From: Gemmatimonadota bacterium
Lineage (GTDB): Bacteria > Gemmatimonadota > Gemmatimonadetes > Longimicrobiales > Gaopeijiaceae
DNA length: 47,296 bases
Assembly: GCA_028873815.1 (NCBI GenBank)
Contig: JAPPNN010000078.1
Location: 1-47,296, forward strand
Direction: 5' to 3'
Below are positions 27,419 through 39,039 of the stretch, in pieces. The notes beneath the pieces were generated by a model that was given only the letters and a program-made list of their open reading frames with translations, was not told the DNA's origin and did no database searches. Position 1 is the first letter of the stretch; each line of letters starts with the position of its first letter. A program made the translations under genes and the position numbers.

Positions 27419-27447
27419 AACATAGCCGATGCCCAAAGGGCACACAA
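27419..27447 (-). promoter_or_regulatory. Candidate promoter for rpsO-pnp
   Basis: On the minus strand, TTGTGT (27442-27447) and TATGTT (27419-27424) are 17 bp apart in the 142-bp gap between ribF and rpsO. The -10 is fair (4/6) and the -35 weak (3/6). The spacer contains a GCCC-TTT-GGGC hairpin. The position fits an internal promoter giving extra expression of rpsO and pnp. Confidence 0.45.
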
Positions 27448-27506
27448 CTGGACCGTTGGTCCCGGGTCGAGAGTCGTCTCCCGGTGGAGAAAATCGGACC
27501 CGGACT

Positions 27507-28463
27507 TCAGTTCACCGTTACCGGGAACAAACGCCGCTCCAGGAGCTTCCGGGTGTGCGCCACATCGCTCCGCATCTGGTCCGCCAGCGCGGCCGCCGAA
27601 GCGAACGCCACGACTGGGCGCAGGTATTCGATCATGTCCACGTGGATCGTCTGCCCGTAAAGACCGGCGTTGAAATCGAGGAGGCTCACCTCGACGGAAG
27701 CGCTGGCGCCCGGGAAGGTCGGGCGTTCTCCGATATGAAGCGCGCCCATGAACCTGCCCTGGGGCACGGTGGCGAAACACGCGTAGATCCCTTGGGCGGG
27801 AATGAGTTTATCCGTCCCGGCAACGTGCAGGTTGGCGGTCGGAAACCCGAGATCCCGACCCCGCCCGTCTCCCTTGACGACCGTGCCGCTCAGGGAGTAC
27901 GGCCGACCCAGCCAGCGGTTGGCATCGGCCAGCCGCCCTTCGAGAAGCGCGCGGCGAATCGACGACGACGAGACCGCGGCGGGGCCGGAATGGACCGCCT
28001 TCACGACATCGAGTTGAAACCCCTTGTCGGCGGCGATGGCCCGGAGAGTATTCACGTCCCCGGATCGTCCTCTTCCGAAGCCGTGATCGTACCCGATGAC
28101 GAGATGGCTCATCCCCAGTCGTCGCAGCAGGACCTCCTCGACGAATCGGCGCGGCGAGAAGTCGCGAAGCTCCGGTGTGAACGCCAGGAAGACCAGGTAG
28201 TCAAGCCGGCTGCTCGCGAGGACAGCCTTCTTCTCGTCCGGCGTGGTCAGCAACGGTGGTGCGGCCTCGGGTCGAACCACCCGTAGCGGGTGCGGATCGA
28301 AGGTGACCAGAACACTGCGTCCGCCCCGTGCCGACGCTCGCTCGCCGATTTCCTCCAGGACCCGCCAATGCCCCTGGTGGACTCCGTCGAACGTCCCCAC
28401 GGTCACGACGACGGGACAACCGTCGCGCGGGAGCCCGGAGGGTCCCGACCGAAAAACCGTCAC
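27507..28463 (-). CDS. ribF: Bifunctional riboflavin kinase / FAD synthetase
   Basis: A 318-residue enzyme that phosphorylates riboflavin to FMN and adenylylates it to FAD. The N-terminal nucleotidyltransferase domain has [10 protein letters not shown] (residues 23-32) and, further on, [17 protein letters not shown] and [10 protein letters not shown]; the C-terminal kinase domain has [13 protein letters not shown] and the stretch [11 protein letters not shown]. The GTG start overlaps the truB stop (GTGA). The frame stays open into truB, but only this start gives the family length. Confidence 0.95.
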   Translation of the reverse strand: MTVFRSGPSGLPRDGCPVVVTVGTFDGVHQGHWRVLEEIGERASARGGRSVLVTFDPHPLRVVRPEAAPPLLTTPDEKKAVLASSRLDYLVFLAFTPELRDFSPRRFVEEVLLRRLGMSHLVIGYDHGFGRGRSGDVNTLRAIAADKGFQLDVVKAVHSGPAAVSSSSIRRALLEGRLADANRWLGRPYSLSGTVVKGDGRGRDLGFPTANLHVAGTDKLIPAQGIYACFATVPQGRFMGALHIGERPTFPGASASVEVSLLDFNAGLYGQTIHVDMIEYLRPVVAFASAAALADQMRSDVAHTRKLLERRLFPVTVN

Positions 28464-29341
28464 GCTCCGGGCCCCCCGGGCTCGTGGAAGACCTTTCTGG
28501 GCCGGAGCACTCCGTCGCGAACCGCGCCGACCGCCACCAGCTCTTCCCCCGGCAGGACGAAGACGGCCGCGCTTCGGTCGGGCGCGTCCCCCGGGATCCG
28601 CTTCCCGTCGGCCAGCTTCGCCGCGTCCTCGGCACCGACAACTACACGGGGCAGATGCGACAGGGCGGACACGGCCCCGACCCAGGCTCCCTGCCGCGGC
28701 TCTCCCGCCTCCACGGAGGCGAGCGATGCCGCGTGGCGCACATGGAGCGACCCGACCCGCGTCCGGCGCAGCTCCGCGAGGTGACACGACGTTCCCAGCC
28801 GTTTGCCGAATTCGACCGACAGCGACCGCACATAGGTGCCGCTGGAACACACAACCCGGATGTGCACCCGGGGCGGCACATGGTCGAGGATCTCGAAGCT
28901 GCCGAGCGTGATCTCCCGGGGACTGAGCGTCACCTGCTCACCCCGCCGCGCACGTCGGTGGGCCGGTACTCCGTCCACCTTCACCGCGGAGTAGGCGGGC
29001 GGCACCTGGCTCAGCCGGCCGACCATTCCGGCCGCGGCCGCCTCCAGCTGCCCACGCTTCAAGGAGGTCCAGTTGTCATCTTCGGCGATCCGCTCGCCAT
29101 CGCGGTCCTGTGAATCGGTGGCCACACCGAGCCGGGCGGTCGCCCGGTAGGTCTTGTCGAACCCCACGAGGTACTCGAGCAGGCGGGTCGCCTTCCCCAC
29201 CGCGAGCACGAGAAGCCCGGTGGCGAAGGGATCGAGCGTTCCCGCATGCCCCACCTTTCGCACACCCAGTCCCCGGCGCGCCGCCGCGACCACGTCGTGG
29301 GACGTGACCCCGGCCGGCTTGTCCACCAGAAGGAAACGCAT
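28460..29341 (-). CDS. truB: tRNA pseudouridine-55 synthase TruB
   Basis: A 293-residue enzyme that makes pseudouridine 55 in the T loop of tRNAs. The catalytic Asp is D37 in GHAGTLDPFATGLL; KTYRATARLG and RVVCSSGTYVRSL are other family motifs. The C-terminal part looks like a degenerate PUA-type domain. It begins 17 nt after rbfA and its stop overlaps the ribF start by 4 nt. Confidence 0.96.
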   Translation of the reverse strand: MRFLLVDKPAGVTSHDVVAAARRGLGVRKVGHAGTLDPFATGLLVLAVGKATRLLEYLVGFDKTYRATARLGVATDSQDRDGERIAEDDNWTSLKRGQLEAAAAGMVGRLSQVPPAYSAVKVDGVPAHRRARRGEQVTLSPREITLGSFEILDHVPPRVHIRVVCSSGTYVRSLSVEFGKRLGTSCHLAELRRTRVGSLHVRHAASLASVEAGEPRQGAWVGAVSALSHLPRVVVGAEDAAKLADGKRIPGDAPDRSAAVFVLPGEELVAVGAVRDGVLRPRKVFHEPGGPGA

Positions 29342-29358
29342 GACGCCAGACAAAGACT

Positions 29359-29724
29359 TCAAGGATCGTCCGCCCCGCCGCCGGGAGGCATCACATCGCG
29401 CAGTATCGCCTCGATCCGCCGACCGTCCTCGATCGTCGTATCACGCTGAAACCGCAGCTCGGGCATGCGCCGGATCCTGAGTTCACGTCCAAGCACCGAA
29501 CGCAGAAACGGTGCCGCGCGGCCCAGCGCCGCCAGGGTGCGGTCCTGTTGCTCCCCCGAGCCGTGGAGTTCGACGTAGACGCGGGCCAGCCACAGGTCCT
29601 CGGTCACATCCACCCCGGTCACCGTCAGAGACCCCACGTCGGGATCGCGAAGCTGGTACTGGATCCTGGTCGACAGTTCGCGGCGAAGCTGCTCTCCCAG
29701 GCGTGAAAGACGCCGCCCGGACAT
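29359..29724 (-). CDS. rbfA: Ribosome-binding factor A
   Basis: A 121-residue KH-type protein that helps 30S maturation. The N terminus (RRLSRLGEQLRRELSTRIQ) and the core (VTGVDVTEDLWLARVYVEL, FLRSVLGRELRIRRMPELRF) match the family; the tail is short and acidic. The ATG overlaps the ylxP stop by one base (TGATG). Confidence 0.95.
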   Translation of the reverse strand: MSGRRLSRLGEQLRRELSTRIQYQLRDPDVGSLTVTGVDVTEDLWLARVYVELHGSGEQQDRTLAALGRAAPFLRSVLGRELRIRRMPELRFQRDTTIEDGRRIEAILRDVMPPGGGADDP

Positions 29725-30002
29725 CAGTACCGTTCGGTGGAGTTGGCGACCACCACCGCACCCCTCGCCCCGGCCACGCGCCGGTCGACCGACTCCAGGA
29801 TCGAATCGGCCTGGGCGGCGTGCGCCGCGAGGAATGCCACGGAGACCCGGGCTCGATTGCGCGCGTCCTGAAATCCCGACTCGACGACCGACACGTTCAT
29901 CCGTGCGAGCCTGTCCTTGAGCGAGCGCAGGACGGACCGTTTCTGCTTGAGCGAGGCCGAACCCGGCATGGAAAGGTCCCAGGTAGCCACGGTGACGACC
30001 AC
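29724..30002 (-). CDS. YlxP/DUF503 family protein
   Basis: A 92-residue protein starting at a GTG (30002), which gives the usual hydrophobic first strand VVVTVATWDL; another GTG 12 nt further in is possible. The core SMPGSASLKQKRSVLRSLKD followed by RNVSVVE-like sequence matches DUF503, a small ferredoxin-like fold protein found between infB and rbfA in many bacteria. Its function is thought to be in ribosome or translation biology but is not established. Stop and rbfA start overlap. Confidence 0.88.
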   Translation of the reverse strand: MVVTVATWDLSMPGSASLKQKRSVLRSLKDRLARMNVSVVESGFQDARNRARVSVAFLAAHAAQADSILESVDRRVAGARGAVVVANSTERY

Positions 30003-30037
30003 CGAGGGCCGCGAGGCCGCTGCGGTAAGGGGTTCGC

Positions 30038-32830
30038 TCAACCCCGCTCGGCGCCCGCCAGGGTGCGGGCAACCTCTTGCACCTGGTAGGTCTCCACGAC
30101 GTCGCCCACCTTCAGATCGTTGAAGTTTGCGATGCCGATCCCGCATTCGAAGCCTTCCTTCACCTCCCGGACGTCCTCCTTGAAGCGCCTGAGCGACCCG
30201 ATCTCACCGTCGTAGATCACAACGCCGTCGCGGATGACACGTGCGAGGCCTCCGCGCTGCACCAGGCCTTCCATGATGTAGCTTCCGGCAATGGTGCCGA
30301 CGCCCCGGATCTTGAAGATGACCCGGGCCTCGGCCGCCCCAACCACGCTTTCGCGCCGCTCGGGTGCCAGGAGCCCCTCGAGCGCGGCCCGGACATCGTC
30401 CACCGCCTCGTAGATCACGTCGTAGACCTGGATGTCGACGGCTTCGCGCGACGAAGCCTGGCGCGCCAGTGCGTCCGGGCGCACACGGAAGCCGACGACG
30501 ACCGCCCCGGCGGCCAGCGCAAGCATGACGTCGGACTCGTTGACAGCCCCGACGCCGCGATGGATGATCTCCACCTGCACCTCCTGCGTGGACAGCTGCT
30601 CCAGGGCGTCGCACAGCGCCTGGACGGACCCGTCCACGTCGCCCTTGACGACCAGTCGCAGCGTCCCGACGTCACCCGCCGCCAGCAGCTGCGTGAAGTC
30701 GCCGAGCTTGATGCCGCGCTGCTTGATCCGCAGCTGCTTCTCCCGGTCGAGCCGCTGCCGGTTGGCGGCGATGGAGGCCGCCTTGTCGGCTCCCATCACC
30801 TGGAGCACGTCACCGGCCTGGGGCACTCCGGCCACGCCGAGTATCTGCACCGGAATACCCGGGCCCACGGCGTCGACCCCGTGGCCGCGTTCGTCAAGCA
30901 GCGCGCGCACGCGCCCGTCGTGCAGCCCCACTACGAAGCTGTCGCCGACACGCAGCGTACCGCTCTGCACGAGAATCGTCGCCACGGGTCCCTTACCGAT
31001 GTCCAGTTCTGCCTCGACCACCGCGCCCACGGCATCGCGGGCCGGGTTCGCCTGGAGTTCGAGGATCTCGGCCTGAAGGAGGACTTTTTCCAGCAGATCG
31101 TCCATGCCCTCGCCCGTCTTTGCGGACACCTCCGCAACCAGCGTCTCTCCGCCGAAGTCCTCGACCGTAACCCCGTGCTGTAGCAGGTCCTGCCGGACCT
31201 TGTCGGCATTCGCGGTGGGGAGGTCGATCTTGTTGATGGCGACCACCATGGGCACACCGGCCGTCTTCGCGTGGCTGATCGCCTCGACGGTTTGCGGCAT
31301 CACCGCATCATCGGCCGCGACCACGAGAACCACCAGGTCCGTGACGTCCGCGCCACGCGCACGCATGGCCGTGAATGCCGCATGCCCGGGCGTGTCGAGG
31401 AACGAAATGGTGCGGGCGTCGTCGAGTTCGACGTGATACGCGCCGATGTGCTGGGTGATGCCTCCGGCCTCGCCGGCCACGACGTTGGTATCGCGAATCC
31501 AGTCGAGAAGCTTGGTCTTTCCGTGGTCCACGTGACCCATGACGGTCACGACCGGCGGACGCGGACGCAGATCCGCGGGATCGTCCTGATCGGCGTCCGC
31601 CTCCGCCGGGCGCAGGTAGTCGGTCTCGCGAACCGCGGTAAAGCCGAATCCTTCGAGCAGCAATTCGATCTGATCGAAATCGAGCCTCTGATTGATAGTG
31701 ACCATCAGGCCCATGTTCTTGAACGCCCAACCGATAATCTCGGTCGGGGAGACATCCATGAGCTCCGCCAGTTCGGCGACGGTGAGGAATTCGTTGACGC
31801 GTACGGTTCGTGCCTCGACGGACCTGGCCTCGGCGGCACGTTCCTCCGCCGCAACCTTTTCCTCCTTGGCCGCGGCCACCGCACCCTTCCCCTTCTTGCG
31901 TTTCCTCTTGCCACCCTTGATCTCGGCCATGACGCGCTGGATGTTCTGCCTCGCCACGTCGCGGTCGGCGCCCTTTCGGCGGCGTCCCTTCTTCCGCGCC
32001 CTCTTGCGGCGGCCGTCCGACGTATAGCCTTCTGCCTGGATCCGCACGCGCCCGCCGGGACCTGCACTTGCGGCGGGCTCGGGCTTGCCGGACACCGAAG
32101 GTTGAGGGACACCAGGGCGGTCTCTTGCGCTAGTCGGCTTGAAGCCCGTGCGGGCTGCGACCGGCGGCTCGGGCCGGGAAAGCGCGCCGTCCTGGTCGGC
32201 GGCGGCGGCGTCCGTTCCATCCAGCCGTGAAGGCTCGGGTGCGGTTTCGGAAAGCTGTGCTGCCGCCAACTCGGCTTCATCGGCCTGACTCTCGGCAGTC
32301 GGGGCCGGCCGGACATCGTCCTCGGGAGCTGCATCGGCTGCGGCGGCCAGTTTGTCGGCGGACGGCGCCTCGGGTGCCTGGACCTCCGGGCCTTCCGCGG
32401 TCGGAGCGGCCTCGGCCTCGCGGAACTCGGCCGGCCCCACAGGTTCGGTGGTGGATGCCTCCGGGGCGGGCGCAGCTTCCTGTGTGGAATCCGGGGCAGC
32501 CCCGTCGGCGGCCGCTTCGTCGGCGGCGACCGTCTCCTCCTGTGCTTCCGCAACCGCCGTTTGTGGTTCGACCGTGGCACGGCGCCGCGAGGGTGCCCGC
32601 CGACGGCGGCGGCTCACCGGCCTCCGGGCCTTGACCGCAGCCTTCATCACATCGGCGGCTTCGCCGTGTCCCGCCCTCCGTTCGCGTTCGAGGCGGGTGC
32701 GTATCAGCGCTACGTCAACGTCCCTGATCGGGGCATCGGCATGTCCCACACGCACACCCGATTCCCGCAAAAACCTCAGGAGCACATCGGCATTGACCTT
32801 GAGGTCCGTCGCCAGTTCCTTCACCCGCAT
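30038..32830 (-). CDS. infB: Translation initiation factor IF-2
   Basis: A 930-residue GTPase that brings initiator tRNA to the ribosome. An N-terminal IF2_N module (residues 1-50) is followed by a long Ala/Pro/Glu-rich region (about 80-260), a Lys/Arg-rich segment (273-335) and a second IF2_N-like module (about 345-400). The G domain starts near 425 with GHVDHGKT (432-439), then DTPGH and NKID; the EF-Tu-like and tRNA-binding domains end in the usual [16 protein letters not shown]. The ATG overlaps the nusA stop by one base. The protein is long mainly because of the low-complexity N-terminal spacer. Confidence 0.97.
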   Translation of the reverse strand: MRVKELATDLKVNADVLLRFLRESGVRVGHADAPIRDVDVALIRTRLERERRAGHGEAADVMKAAVKARRPVSRRRRRAPSRRRATVEPQTAVAEAQEETVAADEAAADGAAPDSTQEAAPAPEASTTEPVGPAEFREAEAAPTAEGPEVQAPEAPSADKLAAAADAAPEDDVRPAPTAESQADEAELAAAQLSETAPEPSRLDGTDAAAADQDGALSRPEPPVAARTGFKPTSARDRPGVPQPSVSGKPEPAASAGPGGRVRIQAEGYTSDGRRKRARKKGRRRKGADRDVARQNIQRVMAEIKGGKRKRKKGKGAVAAAKEEKVAAEERAAEARSVEARTVRVNEFLTVAELAELMDVSPTEIIGWAFKNMGLMVTINQRLDFDQIELLLEGFGFTAVRETDYLRPAEADADQDDPADLRPRPPVVTVMGHVDHGKTKLLDWIRDTNVVAGEAGGITQHIGAYHVELDDARTISFLDTPGHAAFTAMRARGADVTDLVVLVVAADDAVMPQTVEAISHAKTAGVPMVVAINKIDLPTANADKVRQDLLQHGVTVEDFGGETLVAEVSAKTGEGMDDLLEKVLLQAEILELQANPARDAVGAVVEAELDIGKGPVATILVQSGTLRVGDSFVVGLHDGRVRALLDERGHGVDAVGPGIPVQILGVAGVPQAGDVLQVMGADKAASIAANRQRLDREKQLRIKQRGIKLGDFTQLLAAGDVGTLRLVVKGDVDGSVQALCDALEQLSTQEVQVEIIHRGVGAVNESDVMLALAAGAVVVGFRVRPDALARQASSREAVDIQVYDVIYEAVDDVRAALEGLLAPERRESVVGAAEARVIFKIRGVGTIAGSYIMEGLVQRGGLARVIRDGVVIYDGEIGSLRRFKEDVREVKEGFECGIGIANFNDLKVGDVVETYQVQEVARTLAGAERG

Positions 32831-34176
32831 CAGGCCAGCCCACCCCCTCCGCTCACTGACTCCTCGCCGGAACGAGCGGACTCCGAGTCGACCACGGTGA
32901 GGTCTTCGATCAGGGCGAGGAGCCGCGCTGCCGCAGCCTCGGTCACCCCGTCGACGGCCAGGAAGTCGGCGCGGTCCAGGTCGATGATGTCGAGGAAGCT
33001 GTCGTAGCCGGCCGACGCCAGCGCGTTCAGCGTCGACGAGTCCAGCGAAAGCTCGCTCAGCGGGAAGTCGGCCGTTTCATATGAATCCGCCTCTTCCTCC
33101 ACGAACAGCGACATGTCGGCACCGCGTTCCAGCCACTCGCGCGAGCCGTAGAGATCGATCTGCCACCCGATCAGCTGGGATGCCAGGCGCACGTTCTGCC
33201 CGTTCCTGCCGATTGCAAGCGAGAGCTGGTCCTCGTCGACGATCGCCGTGACGACCTGCCGTGCGGAATCCGAGACGACCTTTGCTACGCGGGCCGGTGC
33301 CAGCGCCCGCCGCGCGAAGATCTCCGGATCCGGATGCCAGGGTACGATATCGATCCGCTCTCCACCCAATTCCGAAACCACGGCCTGCACCCGCGACCCC
33401 TTGAGACCCACGCAGGCCCCCACGGGATCGATGGACTCGTCGCGGCTGTGTACGGCGATCTTGGTCCGGCCTCCGACCTCCCGGGTCAACTCCTTGATCT
33501 CGACGATCCCCTGCTGGATCTCGGGCACCTCCAGGTTGAACAGGGCGGCGACGAAAAGCGGGTCCGAGCGCGAGAAGATCAGCCGGGGACCTTTCGGAGT
33601 CTCGTCGACCTTCTTGAGCACGGCCCGGATGGATTCGCCCTGGCGGAAGCGTTCACGGGGGTTCTGCTCCTTCCAGGGAATGATCGCCTCCGCCTCCCGG
33701 GTGCGGTTGAGGAGCAGGACGATCTTGCCGCGCTCGATCTGCTGCACCTCACCGGAGAGCAGGTCGCCGACCCGATCGGTGTACTCGTCCCGGATACGCT
33801 GGCGCTCCCCCTCACGGACCAGCTGCACGATGCGTTGTTTGGCCGCCATCACGGCATTGCGTCCGAACTCGGAGAAGTCCACCGGAATCTCCATGACGTC
33901 GCCGACCTCGTAGGTGGGATCGTCCCAGCGCGCCTCCTCGACGGAAATCTCCGACGAGTCGTCCTCGACCGTCGCGACCACCCGCTTCAGCACCAGCATG
34001 TCGATCTCGCCCGTACGCTGGTCCACATCGATCTCGGTGTCGACATTGGCGCCGAATATGCGCGCCAGACCGGCGTGGATGGCCTCCTTGACCAGCACGT
34101 CCACCTCGTCGGAATCGAGGTCCTTTGCCTTGGCGATTGCACCGACCGCCTGACCGATCAGAGAGGAGTCCGTCAT
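32830..34176 (-). CDS. nusA: Transcription termination/antitermination factor NusA
   Basis: A 448-residue RNA polymerase-associated factor. N-terminal polymerase-binding domain (1-125), S1 domain (about 136-200), KH1 (about 230-280, with PVGACVGLKGSRVQ), KH2 (about 300-345, with LAIGRNGQNVRLA) and a C-terminal helix-hairpin-helix-like acidic region (about 375-440, with a LNALASAGYDSFLDI pattern). Two ATGs three bases apart (34179 and 34176) overlap the rimP stop; either may be used. NusA could act on the terminator in the leader of its own operon. Confidence 0.96.
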   Translation of the reverse strand: MTDSSLIGQAVGAIAKAKDLDSDEVDVLVKEAIHAGLARIFGANVDTEIDVDQRTGEIDMLVLKRVVATVEDDSSEISVEEARWDDPTYEVGDVMEIPVDFSEFGRNAVMAAKQRIVQLVREGERQRIRDEYTDRVGDLLSGEVQQIERGKIVLLLNRTREAEAIIPWKEQNPRERFRQGESIRAVLKKVDETPKGPRLIFSRSDPLFVAALFNLEVPEIQQGIVEIKELTREVGGRTKIAVHSRDESIDPVGACVGLKGSRVQAVVSELGGERIDIVPWHPDPEIFARRALAPARVAKVVSDSARQVVTAIVDEDQLSLAIGRNGQNVRLASQLIGWQIDLYGSREWLERGADMSLFVEEEADSYETADFPLSELSLDSSTLNALASAGYDSFLDIIDLDRADFLAVDGVTEAAAARLLALIEDLTVVDSESARSGEESVSGGGGLA

Positions 34177-34667
34177 CATGCATTCCATTCATGAACCAGG
34201 CGCGCCTTCGCAACGCGTGAACGCGGAACCTCGATTTCGTGGCCGCCGCTCACCCGCATCAGGATCGACCCGGCACTCTCTTCACCACCGGCAAACCCCA
34301 GCAGCGTCCCCTCGATTCGTGAAGCACCACCCGAAAGCGGTTCGGTTCCCTGCACCGCAATCTTCCGGCCGCGAAACCGGCGGAAGTCCCTGGCGCGCGT
34401 AAGGGGACGCTCGAGCCCCGGCGAGGAGACCTCGAGGACGTAGCGATCGGGTATCCTGACATCCGAGTCGAGCCAGGCTTCCATGCCGCGGCTCACCGCC
34501 GTGCAGTCGCCGAGGGAGACCGGCCGGTCCAGCGCGGCACGCTCCACGCGAAGCCTGATGACCGGACGATGAACGTGACCCGCCCACTCGACCTGTACCA
34601 GATCGTAGCCCAGGCGGGAGAGTCGCTCCTCGAACTCCCGCTGAAGCTCGGCCCGGCTTGCGTTCAC
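34176..34667 (-). CDS. rimP: Ribosome maturation factor RimP
   Basis: A 163-residue protein needed for 30S maturation. The N-terminal domain has the family pattern GYDLVQVEWAG...VIRLRVER and the centre the signature YVLEVSSPGLERPLTRARDFRRF; a C-terminal SH3-like domain follows. The start is a GTG with AGGG about 9 nt upstream. It opens the rimP-nusA-infB group and is preceded by a strong promoter and a leader terminator. Confidence 0.95.
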   Translation of the reverse strand: MNASRAELQREFEERLSRLGYDLVQVEWAGHVHRPVIRLRVERAALDRPVSLGDCTAVSRGMEAWLDSDVRIPDRYVLEVSSPGLERPLTRARDFRRFRGRKIAVQGTEPLSGGASRIEGTLLGFAGGEESAGSILMRVSGGHEIEVPRSRVAKARLVHEWNA

Positions 34668-34691
34668 GTCATCACCCTTTCATCAACGGAC

Positions 34692-34719
34692 AAAAAAAGC
34701 GGGGGATGCCATCTCCCCC
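34692..34719 (-). terminator. Intrinsic terminator inside the rimP leader (probable attenuator)
   Basis: On the minus strand a GGGGGA-loop-TCCCCC hairpin (34701-34719; extra pairs form with one bulge) is followed by GC and seven T (34692-34698). It ends 25 nt before the rimP GTG and lies downstream of the promoter at 34758-34787, so it acts on rimP-nusA-infB transcripts as well as on any read-through from murA. A second, perfect GGCCGC/GCGGCC hairpin (34729-34741) lies in between. This arrangement corresponds to the 'rimP leader' attenuators predicted for this operon in gammaproteobacteria. Confidence 0.75.
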
Positions 34720-34757
34720 ACTTGGAAAGGCCGCAGCGGCCCGTCAGCCACCAAGGT

Positions 34758-34787
34758 ATTATAGCTGTGACGGAGTTCGCCGGTCAA
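34758..34787 (-). promoter_or_regulatory. Strong sigma70-like promoter for rimP-nusA-infB
   Basis: On the minus strand, TTGACC (34782-34787) and a consensus TATAAT (34758-34763) are separated by 18 bp. The -35 overlaps the murA stop codon. Transcription would begin near 34751, giving a leader of about 85 nt that contains two hairpins, the second one a terminator. This is the best promoter match I see in the window. Confidence 0.75.
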
Positions 34788-36061
34788 TCACGACGTTCGA
34801 TGCTTGCGCCAAGGGCTCTGAGACGCTGGTCGATCCTCTCGTAGCCCCGTTCAATCTGCCCTACGTTGCGGATCCAGCTCTGGCCGGTTGCGCCCAGCGC
34901 GGCAATGAGGATCGCCATGCCGGCACGGATGTCCGGGCTCTCCAGGCGCGTCCCCCGGAGCCGCGACGGGCCGACGACGACCACGCGATGCGGGTCGCAC
35001 AGCACGATGCGCGCACCCATGGATACCAGCTTGTCGGTGAAGAACATGCGCGATTCGAACATCTTTTCGTGAATCAGGATCGTTCCGCGTGCCTGAGTGG
35101 CCGCGACGACCGCGATCGACGTGAGATCCGCGGGAAACGCGGGCCACGGACCGTCATCCACCTTCGGCAAGTGCCCGAAAGCATCCATCTGGATAACCGG
35201 TTCCTCACGCCCGTCGACGATCAGGTCGCGTCCATCCACCCGACATTCGATTCCGAGTCGCCGGAAACCGATGAGGACGGAATCGAGATGCTCCAGCGGC
35301 GCATCCTCGATCACCAGCCTGCTTCTCGTGGCCGCGGCGAGGCCGATGAACGACCCCGTCTCCACGTGGTCCGCGCCGATCGTGTATTCGGCACGCCCCA
35401 GCGAAGACGCGCCGCGAATGACCAGGTTGGATGTCCCGATGCCGGATATCCTCGCCCCCATCGCGTTCAGCAGATGGCACAGGTCCTGTACGTGGGGCTC
35501 GGCCGCCGCGTTCCTTATGACCGTCTCGCCCTCGGCCAGGGAGGCCGCCATGATGGCGTTCTCGGTGGCCGTCACGGAGGGCTCGTCGAGGAACATGTCG
35601 GCGCCGGCAAGGGAGTGGGCGCGGATATCGAGGCCGGAAGAGGTGTCGACCTCCGCCCCGAGTGCCCGGAATGCAAGAAGGTGCGTGTCAAGACGGCGGC
35701 GCCCAATGACGTCGCCGCCCGGCGGCGGGAGCGACAGCGAGCCGAAGCGCGCCAGCAGGGGTCCGGCCAGCAGAATCGATGCCCGGATGCGTTCGGCCAG
35801 AGCGGGGTCCATATCGCCGGCGATGGCATTGGCGGCATCGACCCTGACTTCGTTGGCTCCGGTCCACGCGACATCGGCACCCAGCGAGTCCATGATTTCC
35901 AGCAGGGTGGCGACGTCACGGATCCGAGGGACGTTGCGAACGGTGACGGGCTCGGCGGACATCATTGTCGCGGCAAGCACCGGGAGGGCCGCGTTCTTGT
36001 TCCCGCCGGGACGGATGGTCCCGCCCAGTTCCCGTCCGCCGGTCACGATGAATGATGGCAT
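34784..36061 (-). CDS. murA: UDP-N-acetylglucosamine 1-carboxyvinyltransferase
   Basis: A 425-residue enzyme that adds enolpyruvate to UDP-GlcNAc, the first committed step of peptidoglycan synthesis. The N terminus has RPGGNKNAALPVLAATMM (with the catalytic-site Lys-Asn pair), and conserved RPDIRAGMAILIAAL-like residues (SPDIRAGMAI) occur near the end. The position where the fosfomycin-target Cys usually sits reads LPPPGGDVIGRR, without the usual Cys (normally within a 'LPGGCAIG' motif). The replacement by Asp resembles that reported in naturally fosfomycin-resistant MurA enzymes such as those of mycobacteria. The start at 36061 gives the standard MPSFIVTGG beginning. Confidence 0.94.
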   Translation of the reverse strand: MPSFIVTGGRELGGTIRPGGNKNAALPVLAATMMSAEPVTVRNVPRIRDVATLLEIMDSLGADVAWTGANEVRVDAANAIAGDMDPALAERIRASILLAGPLLARFGSLSLPPPGGDVIGRRRLDTHLLAFRALGAEVDTSSGLDIRAHSLAGADMFLDEPSVTATENAIMAASLAEGETVIRNAAAEPHVQDLCHLLNAMGARISGIGTSNLVIRGASSLGRAEYTIGADHVETGSFIGLAAATRSRLVIEDAPLEHLDSVLIGFRRLGIECRVDGRDLIVDGREEPVIQMDAFGHLPKVDDGPWPAFPADLTSIAVVAATQARGTILIHEKMFESRMFFTDKLVSMGARIVLCDPHRVVVVGPSRLRGTRLESPDIRAGMAILIAALGATGQSWIRNVGQIERGYERIDQRLRALGASIERRD

Positions 36062-36145
36062 GGGTGGAAGATACCGCTGGATCGGTTCCCACTGAAGGCC
36101 CATATTTGGCCGGAACCCGCAGCGACTTCATCCGGTAGCCACGCA

Positions 36146-36673
36146 ATGTCATTGCATCTCGCACCAGCGCTTCAGGACACGACGGTCGTCACGCTAGCCA
36201 GGGACGGGATCGGCCTGGTGTCGGCGTGGATGACCGTCGGCATCGGTGTGGCGTTCGTGGCCATTCTGATCGTTCTCCTCCTCGTTCTTTCCGAGCTGCG
36301 CCTTCTTTCCCGCACCTGGACCACGTTCCTGAACACGACCACCGAGCGCGCCGTCCCCCTGGTGGAGCACGCCAACAGCGCTGCGCGGAACCTGGAACGG
36401 ATCACCGAGGTCGTGCGCTCCGAGGTAGACCGTTTCGACGGCGCCGTCGGCGAGGTTGCGGATGACATCGGCCGGGCCTCGACCGAGGTGAAGCGGCGTG
36501 TCGCAGACCTTTCGGCTCTGCTCGACCTTGCCCAGTCCGAGGCCGAGGATGCGGTGCTCGACGCCGCCGCCGCCGTCAGGATGCTCCGGCAGGGTACCGC
36601 GCTGTTGCGCGGTCGGGGCACGCCGGCGGACGAAGGTGCCGAAACACCTCCCCCCGCCGGCGAAGACGCCTGA
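36146..36673 (+). CDS. DUF948-like membrane-anchored coiled-coil protein
   Basis: A 175-residue protein with one membrane helix (about residues 29-50) followed by a long amphipathic helical region (about 52-150) with heptad-like spacing (NSAARNLERITEVVRSEVDR, then VADDIGRAS) and a Pro/Glu-rich tail. This is the layout of DUF948/YtxG-type proteins, whose role is unknown. It is the only plus-strand gene between 7.9 and 42 kb; it diverges from murA and converges on pcrA. No clear ribosome-binding site precedes the ATG. Confidence 0.72.
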   Translation: MSLHLAPALQDTTVVTLARDGIGLVSAWMTVGIGVAFVAILIVLLLVLSELRLLSRTWTTFLNTTTERAVPLVEHANSAARNLERITEVVRSEVDRFDGAVGEVADDIGRASTEVKRRVADLSALLDLAQSEAEDAVLDAAAAVRMLRQGTALLRGRGTPADEGAETPPPAGEDA

Positions 36674-36745
36674 CCCGGCAGTCCGTGGACAGAGCCGCCC
36701 GAGCACCGAGAGCGGCAAGGCGTCGGGGCCGGCGACGCGCCGGAG

Positions 36746-39022
<2,277 letters not shown>

Positions 39023-39039
39023 CGGCCCGCCGTCCTCCC

